Of a stretch of 46,988 bases of DNA, positions 1 through 8,670 are shown piece by piece. The notes below the pieces were generated by a model that was given only the letters and a program-made list of their open reading frames with translations, had not been told where the DNA came from and did no database searches. Positions within the stretch are counted from its first letter, which is position 1. Each line of letters starts with the position of its first letter. Origin of the DNA: Marinobacter sp. (lineage in GTDB: Bacteria > Pseudomonadota > Gammaproteobacteria > Pseudomonadales > Oleiphilaceae). Made by a program: the position numbers and the translations under genes. The DNA is taken from the NCBI GenBank assembly GCA_030457765.1, contig JAKDUK010000016.1:1-46988 (forward strand), read 5' to 3'.

Positions 1-107
1 TGAAGTGTGGCTTCCGTGCTGGCGACAATGCCCCTATGGCATTTGTTGAGCTGGTTGGTCGGCCATTGGATATCGAAGCAGAAGAAGTGGACGAAGACGA
101 CGAGTAA
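1..107 (+). CDS. rplQ: 50S ribosomal protein L17, C-terminal end (partial)
   Basis: Only the last 34 complete codons are inside the window; the gene enters from the left and stops at a TAA at 105-107. The readable tail contains the L17 C-terminal signature [20 protein letters not shown], followed by an acidic extension ending in DEDDE. L17 is a large-subunit protein near the peptide exit tunnel and is usually the last gene of the alpha operon behind rpoA, which would lie off the left edge. A strong hairpin terminator follows directly, which fits an operon end. Confidence 0.93.
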   Translation, partial: KCGFRAGDNAPMAFVELVGRPLDIEAEEVDEDDE

Positions 108-124
108 CATCGGCGTTTAGTCAG

Positions 125-159
125 AAAAAACCGGGTGCCGTAAGGCACCCGGTTTTTTT
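125..159. terminator. Bidirectional rho-independent terminator between rplQ and uvrA
   Basis: A perfect 9-bp stem (CCGGGTGCC / GGCACCCGG, 131-139 and 144-152) closes a GTAA tetraloop. It has six A on the left (125-130) and seven T on the right (153-159), so it can terminate rplQ on the plus strand and uvrA on the minus strand, whose stop is 27 bases away. Confidence 0.92.
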
Positions 160-185
160 GTGCCTGGGATTCGGCCACATGGGGT

Positions 186-3029
186 CTACCCAGCCTGTCT
201 ATTTAACAAGGGTTTCAAGTAGCGGCCTGTGTGCGATGCCTGGTTCTTCGCAATCGCTTCTGGCGTACCTTCCGCAATAATCTGCCCGCCCCCTGAACCA
301 CCTTCAGGGCCTAAATCGATTACCCAATCTGCCGTTTTGATAACATCCAGGTTGTGCTCGATGACCACAATAGTGTTGCCGTGATCCCTCAGGCTCTGGA
401 GTACGTTTAGTAATTGTTGGATATCGTAGAAATGCAGTCCTGTCGTGGGTTCGTCAAGGATGTACAGGGTTTGCCCCGTGTCTCGCTTGGATAGCTCCTT
501 GGCAAGCTTCACCCGCTGCGCCTCGCCACCAGACAAGGTAACGGCGCTCTGCCCCAGGCGAATGTAGGAAAGCCCAACATCCATCAAGGTTTGCAGTTTT
601 CTTGCCAGAAACGGCACGGCGTCAAAGAACTCCCGCCCTTCCTCGACCGTCATGCTCAAAACTTCATTGATGTTTTTGCCTTTGTAGCGCACTTCGAGTG
701 TTTCCCGGTTATAACGCTTGGCTTTACACACATCACAGGGCACGTACACATCCGGGAGAAAGTGCATTTCGACCTTAATCATGCCGTCGCCCTGGCAGGC
801 TTCACATCTGCCACCTTTCACGTTGAAAGAGAAGCGGCCAGGTTTGTAGCCCCTTGACCGGGCCTCTTGAGTGCCAGCAAACAACTCTCTAATCGGTGTG
901 AATAGGCCCGTGTAAGTGGCTGGGTTAGAACGGGGCGTGCGACCGATCGGGCTTTGATCAATGTCGATTACCTTGTCGAGCTGGTCTAGCCCCCTCAGTT
1001 CGTCATGGGGGGAGGCACTTAAGCTGGTGGCTTTGTTGAGTTTGGCAGCGGCCACTGGGTACAAGGTGCTGTTAATCAGGGTTGACTTGCCGGAGCCAGA
1101 AACACCGGTTACACAGGTCATGATGCCTAAGGGCAGTGTGAGCGTCACATTTTGCAGGTTGTTACCTGTGGCGCCCGTGAGCGTCAGGCTTTGACCTTTG
1201 CCCTTGTTTCTTGTTGTTGGAATGGCGATTGCTTTGGCTCCGCTGAGGTATTGGCCTGTCAGTGAGCTGGGGTTTTCAAGGATTTGGCGGGGCGTGCCCT
1301 GGGCGATAATCTCGCCGCCGTGTACGCCGGCCCCAGGGCCGATATCAATAACATGGTCGGCGGCCCTGATCGCGTCTTCGTCGTGCTCGACTACGATAAC
1401 AGTGTTGCCTAAATCCCGAAGGTGGGTAAGCGTGCTTAGTAAACGGTCATTGTCACGTTGATGAAGGCCGATAGACGGCTCGTCAAGTATGTACATAACA
1501 CCTACAAGGCCGGCACCTATTTGGCTGGCAAGCCTAATCCGCTGCGCTTCACCGCCAGACAAAGTGTCGGCACTACGCTCCAGCGTCAAGTATTCGAGGC
1601 CCACATTTACGAGAAACTGAAGCCGCTGGCGAACTTCCTTTGTGATCTTTTCAGCAATTTCACCTTTGCGCCCAGGTAACGCCAGAGTGTCGAAGTAGCT
1701 ATAGGCTTCGCCGATGGGTAGGCGGGTTAAATCCGACAGATTGTGCTGTTCGATGAACACGTTACGGGCGCTTCGCCGCAGTCGGGAACCACCGCACTCT
1801 CTGCAGGCCTGAGTGCTGAGAGTGCGCGCCAGTTCTTCGCGTATACTTTGGGAATCCGTTTCGCGGTAACGACGTTCGAGGTTCGGGATAATCCCCTCGA
1901 AGGGGTGGGATCTTTCCATGATATGGCCGCGGGAATTGACGTAGCGAAACGCAATGTCTTCAGTGCCAGACCCGAACAACAGTGTGGTTTGAAAATCCTT
2001 TGGCAGCTCTTCCCAAGGAGTTTCGAGATCGATGTTGTAATGTTCGGCAACGCTGCCAAGCAGCTGAAAGTAATACACTGCCCGACGATCCCAGCCCTTG
2101 ATAGCGCCTGCGGCCAGCGTTGCTTCGGGGTGTTGTACTATTTTGTCTGAATCAAAAAACTGCTTAACTCCCAGACCGTCGCAAGTAGGGCAGGCGCCAG
2201 CAGGGCTGTTAAAGGAAAAGAGCTTTGGCTCCAGTTCGCTGAGCGCATACCCGCATTGTGTGCATGCGTATTTTGCTGAAAAGGTGTGTTCTTCACCGCC
2301 GCTAACTGTATCGCCATCCATGGGTGCGACAAGAGCGATGCCGTCAGCCAGCCCCAGGGCAGTCTCGAAACTTTCGGCGAGCCGCTGCTCCTGGCCAGGT
2401 TTAACCTTGAAGCGATCAACAACCACGTCTATGTGATGTTTGCGCTTTTTGTCGAGCGTTGGCACATCGTCTATATCGTAAACGGTGCCGTCCACCCGTA
2501 GCCGGATAAATCCTTGGCTACGCATGGTCTCAACCACTTGCAAGTGCTCGCCTTTGCGATCCCGGATAACCGGGGCAAGGATCATCAGTTTGCTGTCTTC
2601 AGGCATCGCAAGCACCTGGTCAACCATCTGGCTTACGGTTTGCGCTTCCAGTGGCAAATGGTGTTCCGGGCATCGTGGTTCGCCCGCCCGGGCAAACAGG
2701 AGCCGCAAGTAGTCGTAGATTTCGGTAATGGTGCCAACGGTTGAGCGCGGGTTGTGAGAGGTGGACTTCTGCTCAATAGAGATAGCTGGAGACAAACCCT
2801 CGATATGATCGATATCTGGTTTCTCCATCATCGAGAGGAACTGACGCGCATAGGTAGATAAAGACTCTACATAGCGTCTTTGACCTTCCGCGTAGAGAGT
2901 ATCAAATGCCAGGGACGATTTGCCTGAACCGGATAGGCCGGTTATAACGATCAGCTTGTCCCTTGGGATATCCAGGTCGATGTTTTTCAGGTTGTGGGTC
3001 CGTGCCCCTTTGATCTGGATATGATCCAT
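186..3029 (-). CDS. uvrA: Excinuclease ABC subunit A
   Basis: UvrA is the damage-recognition ATPase of nucleotide excision repair; it dimerises, loads UvrB on distorted DNA and leaves. The 947-residue length is close to the family's roughly 940. Two ABC ATPase modules are visible: Walker [10 protein letters not shown] at residues 31-39 and GVSGSGKST at about 643-651, each with its own LSGGEAQR signature and ILDEP Walker B. Zinc-module cysteine pairs are seen in the N-terminal half (CTQCGY then CPTC, and CRECGG) and before the second signature (CEACQGDG then CDVC). The ATG at 3029 gives the standard [10 protein letters not shown] start. It diverges from the yajR-like gene. I found no clear LexA box in the shared upstream region, although uvrA is SOS-regulated in many bacteria. 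Confidence 0.97.
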   Translation of the reverse strand: MDHIQIKGARTHNLKNIDLDIPRDKLIVITGLSGSGKSSLAFDTLYAEGQRRYVESLSTYARQFLSMMEKPDIDHIEGLSPAISIEQKSTSHNPRSTVGTITEIYDYLRLLFARAGEPRCPEHHLPLEAQTVSQMVDQVLAMPEDSKLMILAPVIRDRKGEHLQVVETMRSQGFIRLRVDGTVYDIDDVPTLDKKRKHHIDVVVDRFKVKPGQEQRLAESFETALGLADGIALVAPMDGDTVSGGEEHTFSAKYACTQCGYALSELEPKLFSFNSPAGACPTCDGLGVKQFFDSDKIVQHPEATLAAGAIKGWDRRAVYYFQLLGSVAEHYNIDLETPWEELPKDFQTTLLFGSGTEDIAFRYVNSRGHIMERSHPFEGIIPNLERRYRETDSQSIREELARTLSTQACRECGGSRLRRSARNVFIEQHNLSDLTRLPIGEAYSYFDTLALPGRKGEIAEKITKEVRQRLQFLVNVGLEYLTLERSADTLSGGEAQRIRLASQIGAGLVGVMYILDEPSIGLHQRDNDRLLSTLTHLRDLGNTVIVVEHDEDAIRAADHVIDIGPGAGVHGGEIIAQGTPRQILENPSSLTGQYLSGAKAIAIPTTRNKGKGQSLTLTGATGNNLQNVTLTLPLGIMTCVTGVSGSGKSTLINSTLYPVAAAKLNKATSLSASPHDELRGLDQLDKVIDIDQSPIGRTPRSNPATYTGLFTPIRELFAGTQEARSRGYKPGRFSFNVKGGRCEACQGDGMIKVEMHFLPDVYVPCDVCKAKRYNRETLEVRYKGKNINEVLSMTVEEGREFFDAVPFLARKLQTLMDVGLSYIRLGQSAVTLSGGEAQRVKLAKELSKRDTGQTLYILDEPTTGLHFYDIQQLLNVLQSLRDHGNTIVVIEHNLDVIKTADWVIDLGPEGGSGGGQIIAEGTPEAIAKNQASHTGRYLKPLLNRQAG

Positions 3030-3055
3030 AACACCTCGCTTGGGAAAAAACGTTA

Positions 3056-3085
3056 ATTATACCGCGTTACGCCGGCTGCGGCGAA
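3056..3085 (-). promoter_or_regulatory. Candidate sigma-70 promoter for uvrA
   Basis: On the minus strand there is an exact TATAAT (plus-strand 3056-3061) with a weak -35 (TTCGCC, plus-strand 3080-3085) at 18-bp spacing. The predicted RNA start leaves a leader of about 20 nt before the ATG at 3029. The -10 is convincing and the -35 is not. Confidence 0.45.
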
Positions 3086-3206
3086 AATGTAGATAAAGTT
3101 GTGGCTGTGCCCCGCTGGAGAACCTTCTGTTACAATGCGCCGCCTGCGGAATATATGTTCTTTCGCAAGACCACGTCTTCAACCCCGATAAGAGGAGCGA
3201 ACTACC

Positions 3207-4577
3207 ATGAACACTCTGGAAAAACGCTCCGTATTTGCGTTGGCGTCAGTGTATGCCATGCGCATGCTCGGGCTTTTCATGGTTATGCCGGTATTCATGC
3301 TGCTCGGTGATGAGCTTGAGGGCGCGACGCCAGCACTGCTCGGTTTTGCTATTGGCGCATACGGACTAAGCCAGGCTTTGCTGCAAATACCTTTCGGTTT
3401 GCTTTCGGATCGGGTTGGCCGCAAGCGCATGATTTATATCGGGCTCATTCTTTTTGCAGCAGGCAGCTTGCTGGCCGGCTCCACAGATTCAATATACGTT
3501 GTGATTGCCGGTCGGATCCTTCAAGGGGCTGGTGCCATTGCCAGCGTGCTTATGGCGCTGCTCAGTGACCTGACCCGAGAGGAGGAGCGAACCAAAGCTA
3601 TGGCAACCGTGGGAATCTCCATAGGCCTTTCATTTTCAGTGTCTTTGGTGCTTGGGCCGCTGTTGGGTTCAGTGTGGGGGTTGTCTGGAATTTTTTATGC
3701 CACCGCTATTCTGGCTATGTTCGCCTTGCTCGTTGTTAGCCGTGTTGTGCCTACGCCGCATCACAATAAAATCAGTGCTGATACGCATCCAGCAAAAGCC
3801 ATGCTGGGCCGTGTGTTGTCCGACAGGCGATTATTGCGTCTGGATTTTGGGATTTTTGCGTTGCACCTGGTACTAACTTCACTGTTTTTGGTGTTTCCCT
3901 CTGTGTTGCAGGATCAACTTGGATTGGCCAGTAGCTCACACTGGTGGTTTTATCTGAGTGTGATGATTACCTCGTTTTTTGCCATGGTGCCGTTTATTAT
4001 TATTGGCGAGAAAAAACGCAGAATGAAGCCCGTGCTTTGCGGTGCAATTGCATTGCTTACACTGGCTACAGCCGGGCTTTCTGATGTATCGGATAGCCTG
4101 CTTTTTGCTTGGGCTATACTGTTTTTCTTTTTTATGGCGTTCAATCTACTTGAGGCCAGTCTACCGTCTTTGATTAGTAAAGAGGCGCCGGCTGCAAGCA
4201 AAGGAACCGCCATGGGTGTGTATTCTACCTCACAGTTTATGGGTGCCTTTTTGGGTGGTGCCTTGGGTGGTTTTTTGCTGCAAGAGGTTGGGATTGAGGG
4301 TGTTGTGTGGTTTATGGTGACCGTTCTTACGCTCTGGTTGCTGGTTGCTTTAACCATGTCAGCGCCGGGCCACACCTCGGGTTTCGTGGTACAGTTGCGG
4401 GATGTAGTCGGCAACCAGTACGGCGATGTGGATGACAGCTTGCGCCGCTTGCCGGGCGTGCAGGATGTGGTCATTGTTGAAAACGCTGCTACCGCCTATC
4501 TAAAGGTGGATCGACAGCGCTTTGATGAGGCGTTACTCGCGGACTTTCCATTTGTCCAGCAGGGTAGCAGTTCTTGA
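3207..4577 (+). CDS. yajR: MFS transporter, YajR type
   Basis: A 456-residue inner-membrane protein of the major facilitator superfamily with about 12 predicted hydrophobic helices in residues 1-390. The loop between helices 2 and 3 carries the MFS motif A form GLLSDRVGRKRM. A soluble tail of about 65 residues (from roughly 392, with LPGVQDVVIVENAATAYLKV) matches the ferredoxin-like C-terminal domain that distinguishes E. coli YajR (454 residues) from simple 12-helix exporters. The substrate is unknown; drug:H+ efflux is the usual guess. The ATG at 3207 has a good GAGGAG ribosome site 9 bases upstream. It sits between uvrA and ssb, as in Pseudomonas, and ssb follows after 57 bases on the same strand. 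Confidence 0.85.
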   Translation: MNTLEKRSVFALASVYAMRMLGLFMVMPVFMLLGDELEGATPALLGFAIGAYGLSQALLQIPFGLLSDRVGRKRMIYIGLILFAAGSLLAGSTDSIYVVIAGRILQGAGAIASVLMALLSDLTREEERTKAMATVGISIGLSFSVSLVLGPLLGSVWGLSGIFYATAILAMFALLVVSRVVPTPHHNKISADTHPAKAMLGRVLSDRRLLRLDFGIFALHLVLTSLFLVFPSVLQDQLGLASSSHWWFYLSVMITSFFAMVPFIIIGEKKRRMKPVLCGAIALLTLATAGLSDVSDSLLFAWAILFFFFMAFNLLEASLPSLISKEAPAASKGTAMGVYSTSQFMGAFLGGALGGFLLQEVGIEGVVWFMVTVLTLWLLVALTMSAPGHTSGFVVQLRDVVGNQYGDVDDSLRRLPGVQDVVIVENAATAYLKVDRQRFDEALLADFPFVQQGSSS

Positions 4578-4634
4578 AATCCGGAAGCCTGCAAGGAATG
4601 CGGGCGTCCATGAAAACAAAATCGGGAGCAGAAC

Positions 4635-5162
4635 ATGGCAAGAGGCGTAAACAAAGTTATTCTTATCGGGAATCTCGGGCAAGATCCTGATACCCGTTAC
4701 ACTCCGAACGGCAATGCCGTGGTTAACCTGAATATTGCTACCGACGAGAGTTATAAAGATCGCCAAACGGGCCAACTCGTTCCTAAAACGGAATGGCACC
4801 GGATTGTTATGTTCGGCAAAATAGCCGAGATAGCCGGGCAATACCTGCGTAAGGGCTCCAAGGTTTATATTGAAGGCAAACTGCAAACGCGCAAATGGCA
4901 GAACAAAGAAGGCCAGGACGTTTATACCACCGAGGTTGTGGTGGACATTAATGGCCAGATGCAGATGCTCGACAGTCGTGGTGGTGACAACCAGGGTGCG
5001 CCGGCCGGACGCCCGCAGCAGCAAGCAGCGCCAGCGGCTCAATCTCAGAATAATCCGCAGCCCCAGCAATCTGGTGGTTATAGTCAAGGCCAGGGCCAGC
5101 CAGCGCAAGGTGGAGGCATGCCCGAGCCGGTAGACGACTTTGATGATGATATACCGTTTTAG
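4635..5162 (+). CDS. ssb: Single-stranded DNA-binding protein
   Basis: SSB coats single-stranded DNA during replication, repair and recombination. The 175-residue product starts [19 protein letters not shown], the typical OB-fold entry; the fold runs to about residue 110. A disordered Gln/Pro/Gly-rich linker follows (about 115-160), and the protein ends with the acidic protein-docking tip DFDDDIPF. The ATG at 4635 follows GGGAGCAGAAC, which provides the ribosome site. The gene is followed by a strong terminator. Its position beside uvrA is conserved in many gammaproteobacteria. Confidence 0.97.
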   Translation: MARGVNKVILIGNLGQDPDTRYTPNGNAVVNLNIATDESYKDRQTGQLVPKTEWHRIVMFGKIAEIAGQYLRKGSKVYIEGKLQTRKWQNKEGQDVYTTEVVVDINGQMQMLDSRGGDNQGAPAGRPQQQAAPAAQSQNNPQPQQSGGYSQGQGQPAQGGGMPEPVDDFDDDIPF

Positions 5163-5190
5163 CGGTTACTTTTATTGCTGTGCAAACAAA

Positions 5191-5217
5191 AACGGCTGCC
5201 TCGGCAGCCGTTTTTTT
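5191..5217 (+). terminator. Rho-independent terminator after ssb
   Basis: The stem AACGGCTGC / GCAGCCGTT closes a CTCG loop and is followed by a seven-T run (5211-5217). It lies 28 bases after the ssb stop. An A-rich left flank means it may also serve ntrC from the other strand. Confidence 0.9.
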
Positions 5218-5232
5218 AGCGTGATTGCCAGC

Positions 5233-6660
5233 TCACTCTCCCTCGGTGCAATCCAAACCCAGTTCATTTATTTTCCGTGTAAGAGTATTTCGCCCCCATC
5301 CAAGGAGAATTGAAGCGTCCCGGCGGCGTCCTGCCGTATGTTTGAGGGCAGCCTCGATCATGATTTTTTCAAACTCCGGCATGGTTGACTCGAGAATTGC
5401 CTTTTCTCCTCTTTTAAGCGCCTGATCTGCCCAGCTTCTCAGTCCTTCTTGCCAGGTGGATCCCAGAGCGGGGGTGTCGCTTTCATTGCGGCGTAACTCC
5501 GGGGGCAAGTCTTCAATATGAATCTCTCTGCCACTTGCCATCACGGTGAGCCATCGACAGGTGTTTTCAAGCTGCCGCACATTGCCGGGCCAGGGCAGGG
5601 TGTTGAGGTAGTTCTCAGCCTCTGGTCGCAGGTTTTTGGGCTCAACTGCCAGTTCTCCCGCAGCCTTATTGAGAAAGTGCTGCATCAGTCGGGGTATATC
5701 CTCGCGGCGCTCGGAGAGCTTTGGCAGGTGCACGCGGATGACGTTCAGCCGGTGGAAGAGATCCTCCCTGAACAAGCCGGATTGAACAAGATTCTCCAGA
5801 TTCTGATGGGTGGCCGCGATGATGCGCACGTCCACAGTTATAGGGGTGGTGCCGCCAACCCGGTAAAATTCGCCATCAGCCAGAACACGCAGTAGCCGGG
5901 TTTGAGTAGCTTCAGGCATGTCGCCAATCTCATCAAGAAACAGGGTGCCATCGTTGGCTTGCTCAAAGCGGCCTTGGCGCACTGCACTTGCACCAGTAAA
6001 GGCGCCTTTTTCGTGGCCAAAAAGTTCCGACTCGATAAGGTCTTTGGGAATCGCCGCCATATTCAGGGCAATAAACGGCTTCTTGGCCCGGGGGCTGTGA
6101 TTATGAAGTGCCTGAGCCACTAGCTCCTTGCCGGTGCCGCTGTCGCCGTTGATCAGTACGGTAATGTTGGAGTGTGAAAGTCGGCCGATAGCGCGAAAGA
6201 CCTCCTGCATGGCGGGGGCTTCGCCGATTATGTCAGTGCTGTGCAGAAGAGGTTCTGCTTCCGGTTGATAGGTCGACCGCTTTTCACGGCTGTGGGCGAC
6301 GGCCCGTTTAACCAGGGTGACAGCGTCGTCTACGTCAAAAGGCTTCGGCAGATACTCGAAAGCACCGGCCTGATAACTGGTTACAGCGCTTTCCAGATCA
6401 GAGTGCGCGGTCATGATTATGACCGGAACATCCGGGTAGGTCTCAACTATCTGTGACAGCAGTGTGATGCCGTCTACACCAGGCATGCGGATATCGCTGA
6501 TGATAGCCTCCGGGTGTTCATGCTCTAACCGTTCCATGATGTGTTCGCCGCTTTCGAAGGCGGTAGGTAGCATGTTCGCCTGGGTCAGGGCACGGTCCAG
6601 CACCCAGCGTATGCTGCGGTCGTCGTCAATAATCCAGATTTTGGCGGGCTTTTCGCTCAT
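5233..6660 (-). CDS. ntrC: Nitrogen regulation response regulator NtrC
   Basis: NtrC is the sigma-54 activator of nitrogen-scavenging genes; NtrB phosphorylates it. From the ATG at 6660 it has 475 residues: a receiver domain (about 1-120; acidic pocket IDDD at 11-14, phospho-acceptor Asp56 in SDIRMPG), an AAA+ domain with Walker A GDSGTGKE (172-179) and the sigma-54-contacting loop GAFTGA (219-224), and a C-terminal Fis-type helix-turn-helix (about 440-475). I chose 6660 because that ATG overlaps the ntrB stop as ATGA; an in-frame GTG at 6669 would add only three residues. NtrC-type sites occur upstream of ntrB and glnA in this window, so it is probably autoregulated. Confidence 0.95.
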   Translation of the reverse strand: MSEKPAKIWIIDDDRSIRWVLDRALTQANMLPTAFESGEHIMERLEHEHPEAIISDIRMPGVDGITLLSQIVETYPDVPVIIMTAHSDLESAVTSYQAGAFEYLPKPFDVDDAVTLVKRAVAHSREKRSTYQPEAEPLLHSTDIIGEAPAMQEVFRAIGRLSHSNITVLINGDSGTGKELVAQALHNHSPRAKKPFIALNMAAIPKDLIESELFGHEKGAFTGASAVRQGRFEQANDGTLFLDEIGDMPEATQTRLLRVLADGEFYRVGGTTPITVDVRIIAATHQNLENLVQSGLFREDLFHRLNVIRVHLPKLSERREDIPRLMQHFLNKAAGELAVEPKNLRPEAENYLNTLPWPGNVRQLENTCRWLTVMASGREIHIEDLPPELRRNESDTPALGSTWQEGLRSWADQALKRGEKAILESTMPEFEKIMIEAALKHTAGRRRDASILLGWGRNTLTRKINELGLDCTEGE

Positions 6661-7754
6661 GGCGTGCACTCCAGGGGCAGTAAAATGATGAAGGTGGTTT
6701 TGCCAGGCTCACTCTCACACTCAACCAGTCCGCTGTGCTGGCCTACGATGCTCTGGGTGATAGATAGGCCGAGCCCGTTACCGTTAGCACGGCCGCTGAC
6801 CATAGGGTAGAAAATGTTCTGACGCAGTTCCGGGGAGATGCCGGGGCCGTTGTCGATGATGTCTATCCGGCATCCAAGCCGGTGGCGTTTGGGGCCGATA
6901 GTGACCTGCCGCATTGCACGTGTGCGAAACGTTATACTGGGCATTTCTGCCTGTTTGCTGTTGCTCGTCCGGTGTTCAAAAGCTGCCTCCATGGCATTGC
7001 GTGCAATATTCAAAAAAGCCTGAATTAACAGCGACTTGTCGCCAAAAAGTTCTGGCAGGCTGGGGTCGTAGTCGCGCTTGAACAGCACCTGGTCTTTACT
7101 CTCTGCCTCCAGCAGGGTGCGTACCCGCTCAAGGATTTCATGAATGTTGGTGAGCGCCGGTTTAGGTGCCTTGTTGGGGCCCAGCATACGATCTACCAAA
7201 TCGCGCAGGCGATCCGCTTCTTCAATAATAACTCGCGTGTATTCCCGTTGGTCGGCGCTGCCCAGTTCACGATCAAGCAGTTGAGCCGCACCTCGAATGC
7301 CGCCGAGTGGATTTTTAATTTCGTGGGCCATGCCGCGTACCAGGGTTCGCGTGGTTTCCTGCTGGGCGATAAGATCTTCTTCCCGGCTTATCCGTAGCAG
7401 GCGATCCCTGGGTTGCATTTCAATCAACAGTGTCGCCGGGTGCTGCTCAAGGAGAGAGACAGAATAATCCACGGTTCTGCGTGAACCGCTAATAAGCAAA
7501 AACTCGGATTCGCGGCGCGTATAAGGCTGCCCGGTTTCAGCGGCTTTACGTAAAGTTTTGAGGGCGCCGTCAGAGTCCAGCAGTATGTCGTTGAGCGCCA
7601 GGCCGGTACTGCGTGCCATACTGGTTTCAAACAGGCTTTCGGCCGCCGGGTTCAGGTAGCGGATGGCCAGATCTTCCCCCAGCACAGCAACGGCTGTGGC
7701 GAGATTATCCAGCATATTTTTGTATGTGCCTGCCTGGGCCGATGTGAACGCCAT
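6657..7754 (-). CDS. ntrB: Nitrogen regulation sensor kinase NtrB
   Basis: NtrB (GlnL) is the cytoplasmic histidine kinase/phosphatase that, with PII, sets NtrC phosphorylation. The 365-residue product has an N-terminal PAS domain (about 10-120, with AVLGEDLAIRYLNPAAESLF), the phosphorylated His144 in GMAHEIKNPLGG, and an ATPase domain with DNGPGIS and GNGLGLSI boxes. There are no transmembrane segments, as expected. I placed the start at the ATG at 7754, which has AGGAAAT just upstream and gives the conserved N-terminus; a longer frame reaches back to 7856 but crosses the predicted sigma-54 promoter. It overlaps ntrC by 4 bases. Confidence 0.94.
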   Translation of the reverse strand: MAFTSAQAGTYKNMLDNLATAVAVLGEDLAIRYLNPAAESLFETSMARSTGLALNDILLDSDGALKTLRKAAETGQPYTRRESEFLLISGSRRTVDYSVSLLEQHPATLLIEMQPRDRLLRISREEDLIAQQETTRTLVRGMAHEIKNPLGGIRGAAQLLDRELGSADQREYTRVIIEEADRLRDLVDRMLGPNKAPKPALTNIHEILERVRTLLEAESKDQVLFKRDYDPSLPELFGDKSLLIQAFLNIARNAMEAAFEHRTSNSKQAEMPSITFRTRAMRQVTIGPKRHRLGCRIDIIDNGPGISPELRQNIFYPMVSGRANGNGLGLSITQSIVGQHSGLVECESEPGKTTFIILLPLECTP

Positions 7755-7849
7755 GGGTATTTCCTGTTGGTTGTCACAGGATTGAGCAAAAACCGAACCA
7801 GCCTTGGTGCGTTGGCTGTCTGTCGGCAGGATGGGCTGCAAACGTTCGG

Positions 7850-7864
7850 GCAACAAGCGTGCCC
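7850..7864 (-). promoter_or_regulatory. Sigma-54 (-24/-12) promoter of ntrBC
   Basis: Read on the minus strand this is GGGCACG-N4-TTGC, a near-perfect match to the TGGCACG-N4-TTGC consensus, with the -24 GG and -12 GC 12 bases apart, start to start. The predicted start near 7838 gives a leader of about 84 nt to the ntrB ATG. Two NtrC-type palindromes lie about 85-135 bases upstream. Confidence 0.75.
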
Positions 7865-7942
7865 TTAAGGTTCTGCTGCGGAGCGGGCAGCGTGAGACAA
7901 CCGGACAGCCCAGGCTTTTTTAGCCCTTGCTGTCCGTATTGT

Positions 7943-7959
7943 TGCACTTTTGTGGTGCG
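7943..7959. promoter_or_regulatory. NtrC-binding palindrome upstream of ntrBC (proximal)
   Basis: TGCACTTTTGTGGTGCG agrees with the enteric NtrC enhancer form (TGCACTAAAATGGTGCA) at both outer half-sites. Its centre is about 112 bases upstream of the predicted sigma-54 start, a normal enhancer distance. Confidence 0.75.
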
Positions 7960-7961
7960 AG

Positions 7962-7978
7962 CGCACTAATTTGGTGCG
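7962..7978. promoter_or_regulatory. NtrC-binding palindrome upstream of ntrBC (distal)
   Basis: CGCACTAATTTGGTGCG again matches both half-sites. It is 19 bases, about two helical turns, from the proximal site, so two NtrC dimers could bind side by side on one DNA face. It lies just after the stop of the DUF4124 gene. Confidence 0.75.
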
Positions 7979-7991
7979 TCGGTGGGAGGTG

Positions 7992-8516
7992 TCAGTTCTG
8001 GGTTGACGGGCGGTGAACGGTAAAGCGAACAGGGCTGCCGGTTTTAATTTGCACGCCATTGCTGTCGACAATATGAATACCGGCTTCGTGGGTGCCGCGA
8101 TAAACGTTGTTAACTGTGACTGTGCCCGACGTACTCTGGCCTACCGGTTGGCCGTCGAGAGTTACCTCGTATTTATGGCCCGATTCAAGCCCGGGGGTGC
8201 TGCGCATTTCAAAGCGCACATCGCCACTGCCACTATGGAATGCCTGCTCATCCTCAGGGTGGGTAAACGAGACGCTTTCATAGACTGACCCTTCCCGTTT
8301 AACGTCTTCGCGAAGCTTGTCGGTTTCCCTGACATTTTTCGGCTTGGGGAGAGTAACAGTGGTAACAGGCTTTACCTTTACCGTTTCTGCGCCTTTGGAT
8401 GGCTCGTCAGAGAAGGTTACATTGCCCTGTGCATCCACATTGCGGTAGACCTCGGCGGTAACCGGCCCTGCGATCAGGAGTAATAGCCCTGCGGTGATTC
8501 CAAGCCTTGGGTTCAT
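7992..8516 (-). CDS. DUF4124 domain secreted protein
   Basis: A 174-residue protein of unknown function. Residues 1-21 form a clear signal peptide (MNPRLGITAGLLLLIAGPVTA), so the mature protein is probably periplasmic. It begins EVYRNVDAQGNVTFSDEP, the recognisable DUF4124 motif (aromatic, D-x-x-G-x-V-x-[FY]-[ST]-D). The middle is charged. The C-terminal half (GHKYEVTLDGQPVG, GTHEAGIHIVDSNG) looks like a beta-sandwich carrying a DUF4124-associated extension. It lies between glnA and ntrBC on the same strand, but has its own promoter, and the NtrC sites start after its stop, so membership of the nitrogen regulon is uncertain. Confidence 0.82.
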   Translation of the reverse strand: MNPRLGITAGLLLLIAGPVTAEVYRNVDAQGNVTFSDEPSKGAETVKVKPVTTVTLPKPKNVRETDKLREDVKREGSVYESVSFTHPEDEQAFHSGSGDVRFEMRSTPGLESGHKYEVTLDGQPVGQSTSGTVTVNNVYRGTHEAGIHIVDSNGVQIKTGSPVRFTVHRPSTQN

Positions 8517-8545
8517 AAGTAAAACCTGCAGTAATGTTTAATGTA

Positions 8546-8574
8546 ATTATCAATGGCCGGGCAGGCCTTTTCAA
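8546..8574 (-). promoter_or_regulatory. Sigma-70 promoter of the DUF4124 gene
   Basis: On the minus strand, TTGAAA (plus-strand 8569-8574) and GATAAT (plus-strand 8546-8551) are separated by exactly 17 bases. The predicted leader is about 23 nt. Confidence 0.6.
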
Positions 8575-8618
8575 TGTGGCAGAGTAGAGATGATGGTTAC
8601 ATATCGTTAACGGCGCAT

Positions 8619-8648
8619 AAAAAAGCCCCGCTCGACGGGAGTGGGGCT
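8619..8648 (-). terminator. Rho-independent terminator after glnA
   Basis: A 10-bp stem with one G-T pair (8624-8633 with 8639-8648) closes a five-base loop. On the minus strand it is followed by a T run (plus-strand A at 8619-8624). It sits 22 bases beyond the glnA stop and isolates glnA from the DUF4124 gene. Confidence 0.88.
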
Positions 8649-8670
8649 TCTGGTATTGCCAAGGCGGCTT

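Noticed and set aside
1743..2150. A 135-codon open frame opposite uvrA, and many similar antisense frames in uvrA, typA, glnA and the LPS genes
   Set aside because: They are shadows of strongly conserved genes on the other strand, with no ribosome site, no family resemblance and no independent promoter.
3030..3206. A LexA/SOS box upstream of uvrA
   Set aside because: I looked for CTGT-N8-ACAG in the divergent region and found no acceptable match.
6535..6560. A GGCGGTAG (ops/RfaH-like) element
   Set aside because: It occurs inside ntrC, on the non-coding strand and away from the LPS operons. I found none in front of those operons, though I could not scan exhaustively.
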